From positions 496,001 through 560,000 of the forward strand of contig NZ_JAERSE020000002.1 in assembly GCF_016735585.2 (NCBI RefSeq): DNA of 64,000 bases. The letters run 5' to 3'. Each line of letters begins with the position of its first letter. Position 1 is the first letter of the stretch. Shown piece after piece: positions 7,751 through 17,368 of this stretch. The position numbers and the translations under genes were made by a program. Source of the DNA: Chryseobacterium tagetis (GTDB lineage: Bacteria > Bacteroidota > Bacteroidia > Flavobacteriales > Weeksellaceae). The notes under the pieces were generated by a model that was not told where the DNA came from, made no database searches, and saw only the letters and a program-made list of their open reading frames with translations.

Positions 7751-10326
7751 TTTATCGAATTCAGCTTCATCAAAGCTTCTATTGGTGTCAAAGTATTGAT
7801 ATCAATTTTCGTCAGTTCTTCACGGATATTCTCCAAAACCGGATCGTCTAACTGGAAAAAAGAAAGCTGCATATTTTCTTCGGTCACTCTTTTGATGCTT
7901 TCTGATGAACTTCCTTGTGTACGACTTGCTTCCAGTGTTTTCAGGATTTCATTGGCTCTGTTGACCACTTTTGCAGGCATTCCGGCTAATTTCGCCACAT
8001 GAATACCGAAACTATGCTCACTTCCTCCCGGAATTAATTTTCTTAAGAAGATAATATTTCCTTTATTCTCCTGAATAGAAACGTGGAAATTTTTCACTCG
8101 CTCAAAATTCACCGTCATTTCATTCAGCTCGTGGTAATGTGTGGCAAATAATGTCTTTGCCTGAGTCGGATGCTGATGAAGATATTCTGCAATCGCCCAA
8201 GCAATGGAAACCCCGTCATAAGTAGATGTTCCACGACCGATTTCGTCTAATAAAATCAAACTTCTTTCAGAAATATTATTAAGGATATTGGCCGCTTCGT
8301 TCATTTCAACCATGAATGTTGATTCTCCCGCAGAAATATTATCTGTCGCTCCTACTCTTGTAAAAATCTTATCTAACACCCCGATTTCCGCGTGTTTTGC
8401 CGGAACAAAGCTTCCGATCTGAGCCAATAAGCAAACAATCGCTGTCTGACGAAGAATCGCTGATTTACCCGCCATGTTCGGTCCGGTAACCATAATGATC
8501 TGTTGAGAATCTTTATCCAAGAAAATATCGTTCGGGATATATTTTTCGCCTAAAGGAAGCGCATTTTCAATAATCGGGTGTCTTGCTTCTTTTAAATCGA
8601 TCGCAAAAGTTTCTGTTAAAACAGGTTTTGTATAGCTTTCAGAAACAGCCAATTCCGACAATCCGGCTGCAACATCCAGCTGAGCAATAATATTAGAGTT
8701 TTCCTGAATTTGATCAATATAAATCATGGTTTCAGCACAAACATCTCTATAGAGTTTGTTTTCTAAAACCCCGATTTTTTCTTCTGCTCCAAGAATCTGA
8801 TTTTCATACTCCTTGAGTTCTTCCGTGATGTAACGTTCAGCATTGACCAACGTCTGTTTTCTCAACCAGTCACTCGGAACTTTATCTTTATGGGTATTTC
8901 GGACTTCAATATAATATCCGAAAACATTATTAAAATCTATTTTAAGGCTTGAAATTCCTGTTCTTTCGATTTCTCTCTGACACATTTCATCCAGAAAACC
9001 ACGGCCTTTGGATTGAAGTCCTCTCAATCTGTCCAGTTCCTCCGAGATGCCTTCTTTAATGACATTTCCTTTCGCCAAATTGACAGGAAGCTCTTCATTC
9101 AGATGATTTTGTAATATTTTAATTAATTCATCCTGATCGTACAAAGGTTCCAACCAGGCCAGAACATCAGCATGAGGATGAAGCAATTCCTTAATTTTAT
9201 GAATATTAATCAGACTTTGGCGAAGATATCCCAATTCTTTAGGAGAAATTTTTTCAGCTGCCAGTTTTCCCATCAATCGATCCAGATCGGAAATTGATTT
9301 TAATAATTGGGAAATTTCATATTTAAGAGGGTCGTTTTCGTTCAGAAAGTCAATTAAAGCAAGTCTTCGGTTGATTTCACTTACTTCTTTCAGAGGCAAA
9401 ATAATTCTTCGTCTCAGCAATCTTCCTCCCATCGGAGTGGCCGTTTTATCAATAATATCTAGCAGCGATTTTCCCTGCGGACTGCTTGGATAAACGATTT
9501 CAAGATTTCTCAGTGTAAAATTATCCATCATCAGATAATCTTCCTGTGGAATCACCTGAATTTTGGTAATGTGAGCCAATAAATTGTGATGGGTATCTTC
9601 TACTAAATAAGCAAAAATTGCTCCCGCTGCTGTAATCGCCAACGGTTGATTTTCAACCCCGAAACCTTTTAATGAGTTGGTTTTAAAATGATTCGTCAGT
9701 TTTTCGTAAGCGAAATTATATTGATACGCCCAGTCTTCAAGCTTGAAGGCATTTTTATTTTTAATCTGCTCCGGGATCTGAACACTTCTCTGATAAATAA
9801 TCTCACTCGGATCAAATGTGTTGACGATATGAAGCAACTTTTCTAAATTTCCTTCACTCACCAAAAATTCTCCTGTAGAAATATCTACCAAAGCAATCCC
9901 GAATTTCTCTTTTTCTTTGTGAAGAGAAAGCAAGAAGTTATTCTTTTTTGAATTAAGAACCTGATCGTTGAATGTAACTCCCGGAGTCACCAATTCTGTA
10001 ACTCCTCTTTTTACAATTCCTTTGACCATTTTGGGGTCTTCCAGCTGATCGCAGATCGCCACTCTCATTCCGGCCCTTACCAATTTTGGCAAGTAAGAAT
10101 CTACCGAATGATGCGGAAATCCGGCCAGTTCGATATGCCCTTCTCCATTGGCTCTTTTCGTTAAAACGATTCCTAAAATCTGAGAAGTTCTCACCGCATC
10201 CTGCCCGAAAGTTTCATAGAAATCCCCCACTCTGAATAGTAAAAGCGCATCCGGATATTTCGCCTTGATGGTGTTGTACTGCGTCATTAACGGGGTTTCT
10301 TTCTTTTCTTTCGTTGCCTTTGCCAT
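7732..10326 (-). CDS. mutS: DNA mismatch repair protein MutS
   Basis: The 864-residue protein has the full MutS layout. The N-terminal mismatch-binding domain includes the FRVGDFYETF motif (Phe-x-Glu wedge) near residues 31-40. Connector, core/lever and clamp domains follow. The C-terminal ABC ATPase has Walker A GPNMAGKS near residue 615, Walker B LILLDEIGRGTSTYDG, and the family signature FATHYHEL. It binds mispaired bases and recruits MutL. Length is normal for MutS1. The start ATG is the complement of 10324-10326. It appears to be transcribed alone. Confidence 0.97.
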   Translation of the reverse strand: MAKATKEKKETPLMTQYNTIKAKYPDALLLFRVGDFYETFGQDAVRTSQILGIVLTKRANGEGHIELAGFPHHSVDSYLPKLVRAGMRVAICDQLEDPKMVKGIVKRGVTELVTPGVTFNDQVLNSKKNNFLLSLHKEKEKFGIALVDISTGEFLVSEGNLEKLLHIVNTFDPSEIIYQRSVQIPEQIKNKNAFKLEDWAYQYNFAYEKLTNHFKTNSLKGFGVENQPLAITAAGAIFAYLVEDTHHNLLAHITKIQVIPQEDYLMMDNFTLRNLEIVYPSSPQGKSLLDIIDKTATPMGGRLLRRRIILPLKEVSEINRRLALIDFLNENDPLKYEISQLLKSISDLDRLMGKLAAEKISPKELGYLRQSLINIHKIKELLHPHADVLAWLEPLYDQDELIKILQNHLNEELPVNLAKGNVIKEGISEELDRLRGLQSKGRGFLDEMCQREIERTGISSLKIDFNNVFGYYIEVRNTHKDKVPSDWLRKQTLVNAERYITEELKEYENQILGAEEKIGVLENKLYRDVCAETMIYIDQIQENSNIIAQLDVAAGLSELAVSESYTKPVLTETFAIDLKEARHPIIENALPLGEKYIPNDIFLDKDSQQIIMVTGPNMAGKSAILRQTAIVCLLAQIGSFVPAKHAEIGVLDKIFTRVGATDNISAGESTFMVEMNEAANILNNISERSLILLDEIGRGTSTYDGVSIAWAIAEYLHQHPTQAKTLFATHYHELNEMTVNFERVKNFHVSIQENKGNIIFLRKLIPGGSEHSFGIHVAKLAGMPAKVVNRANEILKTLEASRTQGSSSESIKRVTEENMQLSFFQLDDPVLENIREELTKIDINTLTPIEALMKLNSIKKMIGG

Positions 10327-10599
10327 TAAAATCTTTCTTAAAAAAATTAGGATGGTAAAAGTATGAAATAAAATAGTAGAAGGAAAGTTTTTGAAAAACT
10401 AGATGTGAGTTTGTTTTTGAGACTTTAATTTAAACGCAAAATATATTGTTGACTGATTTTAAATTTAAGAAGGCAAAGACCAATAAATTTATTTCGCGAA
10501 GCTCATGTTTCAGCTTCATTACAATCAACTTCGTTGATTCCTTCTTTGCTCACTTAAAAAATCAACATGATTCAAATTAATCTTTGCGTCAAAAACCTT
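10327..10599. other. non-coding gap with short inverted repeats
   Basis: No convincing gene is visible. The segment contains a 7-base inverted repeat AATCAAC-TTC-GTTGATT near 10525-10541 and several GCAAAGA/TCTTTGC pieces pointing in opposite directions. It may be a decayed intergenic repeat of the kind common in this group. Confidence 0.3.
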
Positions 10600-11472
10600 T
10601 TATTTATTCTGTTGTTTTGCCAAAGCTTCCGAGCTTTTCTTATACGCCCATTTCTGTTTGTAATTCACCCACTTAGCCTTAAAAAGCTTCCGCATTAATT
10701 TATCGGTGTATCTCATGATAAAAACATGATACAGCATATTCGCAAAAACATTCGGTTTATTTGGAAGTGCACGAAGCGACATTGAAAATCCCGGCTCCAG
10801 ATATCTGTTGAAATGCCAGAAAGCTCCAGGAATAAAAAGTGCATCTCCATGTTCCATGAAAATTTCAAAACCTTTTGCCTGTTTCAACGCAGGAAATTTT
10901 TCATAATCAGGGTTTTCATAATCAACATCGTAGATTGTGTGTACTGATAGCGGAACTTTATATAAAAAAGCAGACTGTTTTTGATCAAACAATAAAATCC
11001 TCTTTTTTCCTTCAAAATGAATATGTAGAAAGTCTCCTAAGTCAACATCATAATGCATCAAAACATGCGCTTCACTTCCTCCAAAAAACAAAGTGGGGAG
11101 ACGTTTAAAAAACTTCATTCCCAAATCCGGATAGGTGAAGTTCTTCAATAGTTCCGGAAGCCGGTCCGTGATGATGTAAAAGAAAATTCTGAGATCTGAA
11201 GGTTTACTTTTAATAGTATCAATATAATCCTTCATTTTCATTTTGGCAACTGGCGCATCTGTGCTTTTATTGGCATCTGCAGGTTTATTATCGTACAAAG
11301 GAACTTCCTGTTCACCAGCTTTCTCACGGATAAAATCAAAATTCCATTGATCGAAAGCATCCCATCGGCTCGCAAAATTTTTGATCAGAAGCGGCTTATG
11401 CTTTTTGAAATAATTTTTCTGAAAATCTTCTTTACTGATATCTGTTACAACATCTACACTTTCGAGAATCAT
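10600..11472 (-). CDS. cupin-like (JmjC-type) domain protein
   Basis: The 290-residue protein matches the cupin_8/JmjC-like family of putative Fe(II)/2-oxoglutarate oxygenases. Features are a leading KPLLIKNFASRWDAF segment, a first metal motif HYDVD (HxD), a downstream FLHIHFEGKKRILLF strand pair, and a distal PGAFWHFN motif that supplies the second His. Such proteins hydroxylate protein side chains or act on small molecules; the target here is unknown. Single gene, typical length, ATG start. Confidence 0.82.
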   Translation of the reverse strand: MILESVDVVTDISKEDFQKNYFKKHKPLLIKNFASRWDAFDQWNFDFIREKAGEQEVPLYDNKPADANKSTDAPVAKMKMKDYIDTIKSKPSDLRIFFYIITDRLPELLKNFTYPDLGMKFFKRLPTLFFGGSEAHVLMHYDVDLGDFLHIHFEGKKRILLFDQKQSAFLYKVPLSVHTIYDVDYENPDYEKFPALKQAKGFEIFMEHGDALFIPGAFWHFNRYLEPGFSMSLRALPNKPNVFANMLYHVFIMRYTDKLMRKLFKAKWVNYKQKWAYKKSSEALAKQQNK

Positions 11473-11613
11473 TTTGTGTGGTATTTTTTAATGCGAAATA
11501 AAAATAGTGTTTTTTTGAAATGCAGGAAAATTTCATCATTAATTTTAGTTATCATTTTCTACAAGTTACTTGATTTTATACACTAAATAAAGTCTTATAA
11601 AAATGAAAAAAAT

Positions 11614-11621
11614 TATATTTG
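11614..11621 (+). promoter_or_regulatory. candidate -7 element (TATATTTG) for the bestrophin gene
   Basis: TATATTTG fits TAnnTTTG and lies 17 bases before the ATG at 11638. No clear TTG is present at the -33 position. Confidence 0.4.
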
Positions 11622-11637
11622 TAAGAGCAACGAAATT

Positions 11638-12519
11638 ATGAGAGTTTACGACACCAAACATTTTCTAAAAATCCTTTTCAGCCTGCACAAAAGTGATACT
11701 TTGAAAATCCTTTTTCCAAGTATGATTATGGTAGGATTATATTCCTGGGGAATTGAATATTTAGAAGTAGAATATCTTCATCTGAATTCAAAATCCGGAA
11801 TCAGCAATGTGGGAATGATCCATTCTTTACTTGGTTTTGTTCTTTCTTTGCTATTGGTTTTCAGGACCAATACAGCGTATGACAGATGGTGGGAAGGAAG
11901 AAAGCTCTGGGGAAAACTGGTCAATGACTCCCGAAATTTTGCGATAAAAATCAATTCGATTCTTGAAAACGACAGAAAAGATGCGGAACAGATTGCAAGA
12001 TATTTAAAGTTTTTCCCTCACTTTTTAGCTAAGCATCTTTCTAAAGATTCTACCAGATTGGCATTAGATGAGGATTATTCTGAAATTGAGCAGTCTATAA
12101 AAAACCATGGTCCCAATGAAATTATCATTCTTTTGACCTATAAGCTGAATCAGTTAAAAAAGGAAGGTAAGATTTCTGATGTAGAAATGGTATATCTGGA
12201 TACACAGCTCAGTGGTTTTTTAGAAGTTTGCGGAGGATGTGAAAGAATTAAAAACACGCCGATCCCTTATTCATACTCTTCTTTCGTGAAAAAGTTTATC
12301 ATTCTGTATGTCATGGCATTACCGGTCGCTTATGTCATCAGCATTGGTCTTTTTATGATTCCTCTTACCGTTTTCGTCTATTATGTTTTAATGAGTTTAG
12401 AAATTATCGCAGAGGAAATTGAAGATCCGTTCAACAATGATGAAAACGATATTCCGATGGAAACATTGGCGCAAAATATCGAAAGAAATGTTCATCAGAT
12501 CATGGGTTCCAAAAAATAA
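11638..12519 (+). CDS. bestrophin family (UPF0187) ion channel
   Basis: The 293-residue membrane protein shows the bestrophin signature in the second helix region: LGFVLSLLLVFRTNTAYD followed by RWWEGRKLWG. A later pair of helices near 225-250 starts VKKFIILYVMALPVAY, and the conserved acidic EDPF motif follows. Bacterial bestrophins form pentameric channels in the inner membrane. Which ion this one passes is not readable from sequence. Length agrees with bacterial members. Confidence 0.88.
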   Translation: MRVYDTKHFLKILFSLHKSDTLKILFPSMIMVGLYSWGIEYLEVEYLHLNSKSGISNVGMIHSLLGFVLSLLLVFRTNTAYDRWWEGRKLWGKLVNDSRNFAIKINSILENDRKDAEQIARYLKFFPHFLAKHLSKDSTRLALDEDYSEIEQSIKNHGPNEIIILLTYKLNQLKKEGKISDVEMVYLDTQLSGFLEVCGGCERIKNTPIPYSYSSFVKKFIILYVMALPVAYVISIGLFMIPLTVFVYYVLMSLEIIAEEIEDPFNNDENDIPMETLAQNIERNVHQIMGSKK

Positions 12520-12542
12520 AATCAAGCCTTAAAGCTTGATTT
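12519..12542. terminator. bidirectional terminator between convergent genes
   Basis: Nine-base arms AAATCAAGC and GCTTGATTT enclose a 6-base loop. It overlaps the last codons of the minus-strand gene that ends at 12529. Confidence 0.7.
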
Positions 12543-13128
12543 CTTTCATTTCACCGTCTTGTTTTATTTCTACAAATTTACTTTCGCGGTTTCCTGCAGA
12601 ATATCCGTAGAAAAACGTCTGATAAATGGGCGTAGAATATAAATATCCGCCATACGCGTTGTAAGCGTTTGATTGTCCTGTTTGTTGCTGATAACTTGCT
12701 GTTGCCGTAAAATTGATAATGGTTTCCAGATAATATTTTCCGGGTTTTAATTTTTCGAATTTAAATCTCCCATGGTCGTCCGTTAAAGCTTCAATTCTGT
12801 ATTTAAAAGCTTCTTCAGACATATAAACCGTTGTTTTTTTGTTTTCATATTTTTTTCTCATGCTGTAAAACTCTTCAAAATAAGGTGTTACAGGAAAAAG
12901 CATGACCACAGTTCCTTTTTTAGCATAATGTTTCTCGCCCAATAAAGGTTTTACGCCCCAATTATTCTTCTGCTTTGTGGAGGCCACCCCTTCAAGAGTA
13001 GAATTTCCGAAACCAATCATATCCTGAGCAAGTTTTTTATCAAAGAAAGCTTGTGGATAGTATGTATTTTGTGCTTTGGTAAAACTAAAAGCCGATACCA
13101 TAGTCATTACAACGAGTGCATTTTTCAT
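12529..13128 (-). CDS. secreted protein with carboxypeptidase-regulatory-like domain
   Basis: The 199-residue protein has a signal peptide (about 1-19, ending FTKAQ). The centre contains ALTDDHGRFKFEKLKPGKYYLE, the prealbumin-like beta-sandwich pattern of carboxypeptidase-regulatory-like domains (D-x-x-G-x-F then L-x-PG-x-Y). The later part is rich in Tyr, Gly, Asn and Gln. It is probably a surface or periplasmic structural protein without catalytic activity. No partner gene is apparent. Confidence 0.65.
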   Translation of the reverse strand: MKNALVVMTMVSAFSFTKAQNTYYPQAFFDKKLAQDMIGFGNSTLEGVASTKQKNNWGVKPLLGEKHYAKKGTVVMLFPVTPYFEEFYSMRKKYENKKTTVYMSEEAFKYRIEALTDDHGRFKFEKLKPGKYYLETIINFTATASYQQQTGQSNAYNAYGGYLYSTPIYQTFFYGYSAGNRESKFVEIKQDGEMKEIKL

Positions 13129-13266
13129 AGCTCATATTTTAGCCAAATATAGGTATTTTATAACCCGGAATAAATACCCAAATTTGGGGAGAAAAATGTT
13201 AAATTTTAATCATACAGATTTCATCTCATTTCAGCAGAAATTAATTTTAACCAAAAAATATAAATT

Positions 13267-13887
13267 ATGAAATATTCAGTTTTATTAGCCGTTTTTTCTT
13301 TTTCAATAATGAGCGCTCAGAAACCGTGCGGATTTAAAGACGGATTACAGGAAGGAAGCTGTAAACAATTTTTTGACAACGGACAGGTAAAGGAAATCGC
13401 AGAATGGAAAAAAGGAAAAACAGAAGGCGATGCCATTTTTTATTATGAAAACGGAAAAATTCAGGCAAAAGGAGAATTCAAGAAAGGATATAAAGTAAAA
13501 GAATGGGAATATTTTGATAAAAATGGAGTTTTAACATCAAAAGAAACCTACAGAAATGGAGAAAAAAATATTTATGATAATAGCCTTACCGCTACATTTT
13601 ATTCTCCTTCAGGTAAAATTGCTGAAATTTCAAATTATAAATTTGGTAAATTGCACGGTGAAAGTAAACTTTATCACGAGGACGGAAAATCTGTAAAACA
13701 AATCGGAACTTATGAAAACGGATTGGCTACAGGAAAATGGAAAGCGCTTTACCCCTCGGGAAAAATCCAAAGGGAAACAGAATTCGTAAATGATAAATGG
13801 AACGGAACCAGAGTTCATTACCGCGAAAACGGAAGCATCGAAAAAACGGAAGTTTACAAAGACGGAAAATTAATCTCAACAAAATAA
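13267..13887 (+). CDS. MORN-repeat (YwqK-like) secreted protein
   Basis: The 206-residue protein has a signal peptide (about 1-17, ending SIMSAQ) and then a series of about seven MORN-like repeats with the pattern F.NGQ.KE...WK.GK.EG, for example GEFKKGYKVKEWEYF and YENGLATGKWKALYPSG. This fold is often annotated as a toxin-antitoxin system YwqK family antitoxin, but there is no toxin gene next to it and the signal peptide argues for an envelope location. The next gene follows after 4 bases. Confidence 0.75.
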   Translation: MKYSVLLAVFSFSIMSAQKPCGFKDGLQEGSCKQFFDNGQVKEIAEWKKGKTEGDAIFYYENGKIQAKGEFKKGYKVKEWEYFDKNGVLTSKETYRNGEKNIYDNSLTATFYSPSGKIAEISNYKFGKLHGESKLYHEDGKSVKQIGTYENGLATGKWKALYPSGKIQRETEFVNDKWNGTRVHYRENGSIEKTEVYKDGKLISTK

Positions 13888-13891
13888 GAAA

Positions 13892-14422
13892 TTGGTACAA
13901 AAATTAAAACTGGAAGAGCTCAACAGAATAGATGTGGAAACATTTAAAACCGTTGAAAAAATTCCTTTAATCGTTGTTTTGGATAATATAAGAAGCATGC
14001 ACAATGTAGGTGCTACTTTCAGAACGGCAGATGCCTTCTTGATTCAGAAGATTGTTCTTTGTGGTATTACGCCGCAACCTCCTCACCGTGAAATTCACAA
14101 AGCGGCTTTAGGAGCAACGGAAAGTGTGGATTGGAGCCACGAAAGTGATATTAATACAGCGATTAGCGATTTAAAATCTCAGGGTTTTGAGGTGGTAGGA
14201 ATCGAACAGACAACAAACAGCCAGATGATTACAGATTTTACGATTGATAACTCTAAAAAATATGCTGTTATTTTAGGAAATGAAGTGGAAGGAATCAGTG
14301 ATGAAGCACTTCCGAATATTGATACTTTCCTGGAAATTCCGCAGCTGGGAACCAAGCATTCTTTAAATGTAAGTGTATGCGGAGGAATCGTGATGTGGGA
14401 GTTTGCAAAGGCCCTAAAATAA
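13892..14422 (+). CDS. TrmH-family RNA 2'-O-methyltransferase
   Basis: The 176-residue protein is a SPOUT methyltransferase. Motif 1 reads LDNIRSMHNVGATFRTAD near residues 30-47, motif 2 is LGNEVEGIS, and motif 3 is IPQLGTKHSLNVSVCGGI, which forms the knot that binds S-adenosylmethionine. It probably methylates a ribose in tRNA or rRNA; the site cannot be deduced. The start is a TTG at 13892, the only start that keeps the conserved N-terminus, and it lies 4 bases after the previous stop. Confidence 0.88.
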   Translation: MVQKLKLEELNRIDVETFKTVEKIPLIVVLDNIRSMHNVGATFRTADAFLIQKIVLCGITPQPPHREIHKAALGATESVDWSHESDINTAISDLKSQGFEVVGIEQTTNSQMITDFTIDNSKKYAVILGNEVEGISDEALPNIDTFLEIPQLGTKHSLNVSVCGGIVMWEFAKALK

Positions 14423-14607
14423 AAAAACTGCATGTGTCTAAAAGACAGTGCAGTTTGAAATAAATCTAATAAAAAGTAAAAATGAAAGGCGACAAAGATA
14501 CTTCTTTTTCCTTTACAAACAAATTTTAAGATTACTTTTCAAAAAAAAGAAGCAAAAAAAAGCGAGTCACAGAAAAAATTTAGTTTAATTTTTTATAAAT
14601 TAGCACC

Positions 14608-15258
14608 ATGTTTATCAAGGACTATATCTCAAAAGACTTTCCGTGTTTTAATCTGACTGATTCAATAGAAGCAGCGAGGGAGCAATTAGAGGATTTTGGA
14701 TATACGCATGTTTTCATCAAAAAATCCAATCATTTTTACGGAGCCATTGCAATAGACTTTCTGTACGAAGAGGAAGGAACGCTAAAAAACTTGGAACATC
14801 AGATAGAACGTTTCGCTATATTGGACGACAATAATATAATGGATAGTATTCGTCTGTTCCATACTTTTAACACCAATGTGGTTCCCGTTATCAATAAAAA
14901 CGAAAAGTATCTGGGATATATAAGCTGTGACGATATTTTTCAGGATTTATCAAAATACCCGCTATTTTCTGAAATGGGAGCTATTCTTACCATAGAAACC
15001 CCGGCAAGAAAATATTCGATGACAGAAATTGCCAACATTATAGAAAGCAATAATTCTAAATTTTATGGTGGGTTTATCAGCTTTATGTCTGATGAAGTGA
15101 TTCATGTGACGATAAAGATCAGCAATGAAAATCTAGCCTCGATAGATGCCACATTCGACCGATATGATTACAGAATTGTGGAAAAATATTATTCGGATGA
15201 AAAATCGGACCTGTATAAAGACAGATTCGGGTTTTTCCAAAAATTCATAGAAATCTAA
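14608..15258 (+). CDS. CBS-domain protein
   Basis: The 216-residue protein has two CBS-like halves at about 1-60 and 62-120, with typical NVVPVINKNEKYLGYISCDDIF. A C-terminal region of ACT-like pattern follows (EIANIIESNNSKFYGGF). CBS pairs usually sense adenine nucleotides, and ACT-like parts bind small ligands. It is followed after 2 bases by nadK, so co-transcription and a regulatory link to NAD metabolism are plausible. That link is inference. Confidence 0.78.
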   Translation: MFIKDYISKDFPCFNLTDSIEAAREQLEDFGYTHVFIKKSNHFYGAIAIDFLYEEEGTLKNLEHQIERFAILDDNNIMDSIRLFHTFNTNVVPVINKNEKYLGYISCDDIFQDLSKYPLFSEMGAILTIETPARKYSMTEIANIIESNNSKFYGGFISFMSDEVIHVTIKISNENLASIDATFDRYDYRIVEKYYSDEKSDLYKDRFGFFQKFIEI

Positions 15259-15260
15259 GC

Positions 15261-16130
15261 ATGAAAGCAGCCATATATTCTCAGAAGAAAGATCTTGACA
15301 CCTTTTTGTATCTCAGTAAATTTATTTCAGAGCTCGAAAATAGAGGCGTAACATCTGTTCTCTACGACGAAATGGCTGAAGCTCTTCAGTTTTCAAAAAT
15401 CTTCGAAACCTTTAATTCTAAACAGGATCTTCTTGAAAAAGAAGTAGATCTTTTTTTCACCTTCGGAGGAGACGGAACGATTGTAAATTCATTGACGTTT
15501 ATAGAAGATTTAGAAATTCCTGTTGTAGGGGTAAATACCGGAAGACTGGGTTTTCTGGCAAGCTTTACAAAAGAAGAGGCTTTCAGAGAACTGGATGCTA
15601 TCCTGAAAGGAGATATTAAAACAAGCCGAAGATCAGTAATCGAAGTAGTTTCTGAAGGCTTGGAAGAAGGTTTTTTCCCTTATGCATTAAATGACGTAAC
15701 GGTTTCCCGAAAAGAAACAACCTCGATGATCACCGTAGATTCATATATTAATGATGAATTTCTGAACGTGTTCTGGGGAGATGGAGTCATTGTTTCGACT
15801 CCTACGGGTTCTACTGCCTATTCATTAAGTTGCGGCGGACCTATTATTTCGCCCAATAACGAGAATTTCGTCATCACTCCTATTGCGCCTCACAATCTGA
15901 ATGTAAGACCTTTGGTGGTGAATGACAGGGTAGAAATTAAGTTCAGAGTAGAAAGCAGGGTGCCTCAATATTCTCTTTCTTTAGATTCAAGATTAATACA
16001 TATAGAAACAGATAAGGAAATCATTATAAAAAAGGCTTCTTTCCAGCTTCTTCTGGTGCAGCCCAACAATTTAAGTTTTTACGAAACCATCCGGCAAAAG
16101 CTACTTTGGGGGCGAGACAAAAGAAATTAG
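15261..16130 (+). CDS. nadK: NAD kinase
   Basis: The 289-residue protein carries the NAD kinase signature GGDGT in LFFTFGGDGTIVNSL near residues 65-79, the NDVTVSRKETTSMI motif, and the substrate loop DGVIVSTPTGSTAYSLSCGGP. It phosphorylates NAD to NADP in the cytoplasm, the only known route to NADP in bacteria. Length is typical. It overlaps nothing and follows the CBS gene by 2 bases. Confidence 0.95.
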   Translation: MKAAIYSQKKDLDTFLYLSKFISELENRGVTSVLYDEMAEALQFSKIFETFNSKQDLLEKEVDLFFTFGGDGTIVNSLTFIEDLEIPVVGVNTGRLGFLASFTKEEAFRELDAILKGDIKTSRRSVIEVVSEGLEEGFFPYALNDVTVSRKETTSMITVDSYINDEFLNVFWGDGVIVSTPTGSTAYSLSCGGPIISPNNENFVITPIAPHNLNVRPLVVNDRVEIKFRVESRVPQYSLSLDSRLIHIETDKEIIIKKASFQLLLVQPNNLSFYETIRQKLLWGRDKRN

Positions 16131-16200
16131 TTATTGAGCAAAAATGATTACCTTTACAGCAATTTTACAAGATCCTAATAATTTATATAAATAGTAAAAC

Positions 16201-17271
16201 ATGAGCAGAATTTTTCCGGCAGGAGTTGCCACAGGTCAATTAGTTACCGATATTTTTCAACATGCTAAAGAAAATAAATTTGCATTACCGGCAGTAAACG
16301 TAATTGGTTCTAGCAACGTAAATGCAGTTCTTGAAACTGCAGCGAAATTAAACTCTCCTGTTATTATTCAGTTTTCAAATGGTGGAGCTGCTTACAACGC
16401 AGGAAAAGGATTAAGCAATGACGGACAGAAGTCTGCTATCTTAGGAGCTATTGCTGGCGCAAGACACATCCACACTCTTGCTGAAGCTTACGGAGCAACA
16501 GTAATTCTTCACACAGACCACGCTGCAAAAAAATTATTGCCTTGGATTGACGGATTGATGGATGCTAACGAAGAATTCTACAAGCAGACAGGAAAATCTC
16601 TTTATTCTTCTCACATGCTAGATCTTTCTGAAGAGTCTTTGGAAGAAAATTTAGAGATTTCTGCTAAATATTTTGAGAGAATGGCTAAAATCCAAATGAC
16701 TCTTGAAGTAGAAATCGGAGTAACAGGAGGTGAAGAAGATGGTGTTGACAATTCAGACGTTGACAACTCAAAATTATATACTCAACCGGAAGATATCGCT
16801 TACACATATGAAAAACTGAAAGCGATCTCTGACAACTTTACAATTGCAGCAGCATTTGGTAACGTACACGGAGTTTACAAACCAGGAAACGTAGTGCTTA
16901 CTCCGAAAATCCTTGACAATTCTCAGAAATATGTTCAGGAGAAATTCGGAACTGGAGCTAAGCCGGTGAACTTCGTATTCCACGGAGGTTCTGGTTCTAC
17001 TTTAGAAGAAATCAGAGAAGCAATTGACTACGGTGTGATCAAAATGAACATCGATACTGACCTTCAGTTTGCTTATACAGAAGGTATCAGAGATTATATG
17101 GTAAACAATGTTGAGTATTTGAAAACTCAAATAGGGAACCCTGAAGGAGAAGAAAAGCCTAACAAAAAATTCTACGATCCAAGAGTTTGGATGAGAAAAG
17201 GTGAAGAAACATTCTCTACAAGATTGGTTCAGGCATTTGAAGATTTAAATAACGTAAATACTTTAAAATAA
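16201..17271 (+). CDS. fbaA: class II fructose-bisphosphate aldolase
   Basis: The 356-residue protein matches class IIA aldolases. LHTDHAAKK near residues 103-111 holds zinc ligands, VEIGVTGGEEDGVD lies in the middle, and the phosphate-binding loop FHGGSGS follows. It cleaves fructose 1,6-bisphosphate to dihydroxyacetone phosphate and glyceraldehyde 3-phosphate in glycolysis and runs in reverse in gluconeogenesis. Codon use looks highly optimised. It precedes accD by about 100 bases. Confidence 0.95.
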   Translation: MSRIFPAGVATGQLVTDIFQHAKENKFALPAVNVIGSSNVNAVLETAAKLNSPVIIQFSNGGAAYNAGKGLSNDGQKSAILGAIAGARHIHTLAEAYGATVILHTDHAAKKLLPWIDGLMDANEEFYKQTGKSLYSSHMLDLSEESLEENLEISAKYFERMAKIQMTLEVEIGVTGGEEDGVDNSDVDNSKLYTQPEDIAYTYEKLKAISDNFTIAAAFGNVHGVYKPGNVVLTPKILDNSQKYVQEKFGTGAKPVNFVFHGGSGSTLEEIREAIDYGVIKMNIDTDLQFAYTEGIRDYMVNNVEYLKTQIGNPEGEEKPNKKFYDPRVWMRKGEETFSTRLVQAFEDLNNVNTLK

Positions 17272-17368
17272 AAATTTGTAAGAAGTAAAATGTATATTGT
17301 AAGAAGTAAGTTTAAAGCTTTTTCTTTTATACATTTTACTTTTTTCATTGACATTAATACATTATAAA

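Noticed and set aside
13267..13887. antitoxin of a toxin-antitoxin pair (YwqK label)
   Set aside because: The protein has a signal peptide and there is no toxin-like neighbour. The label comes from the MORN-repeat fold.
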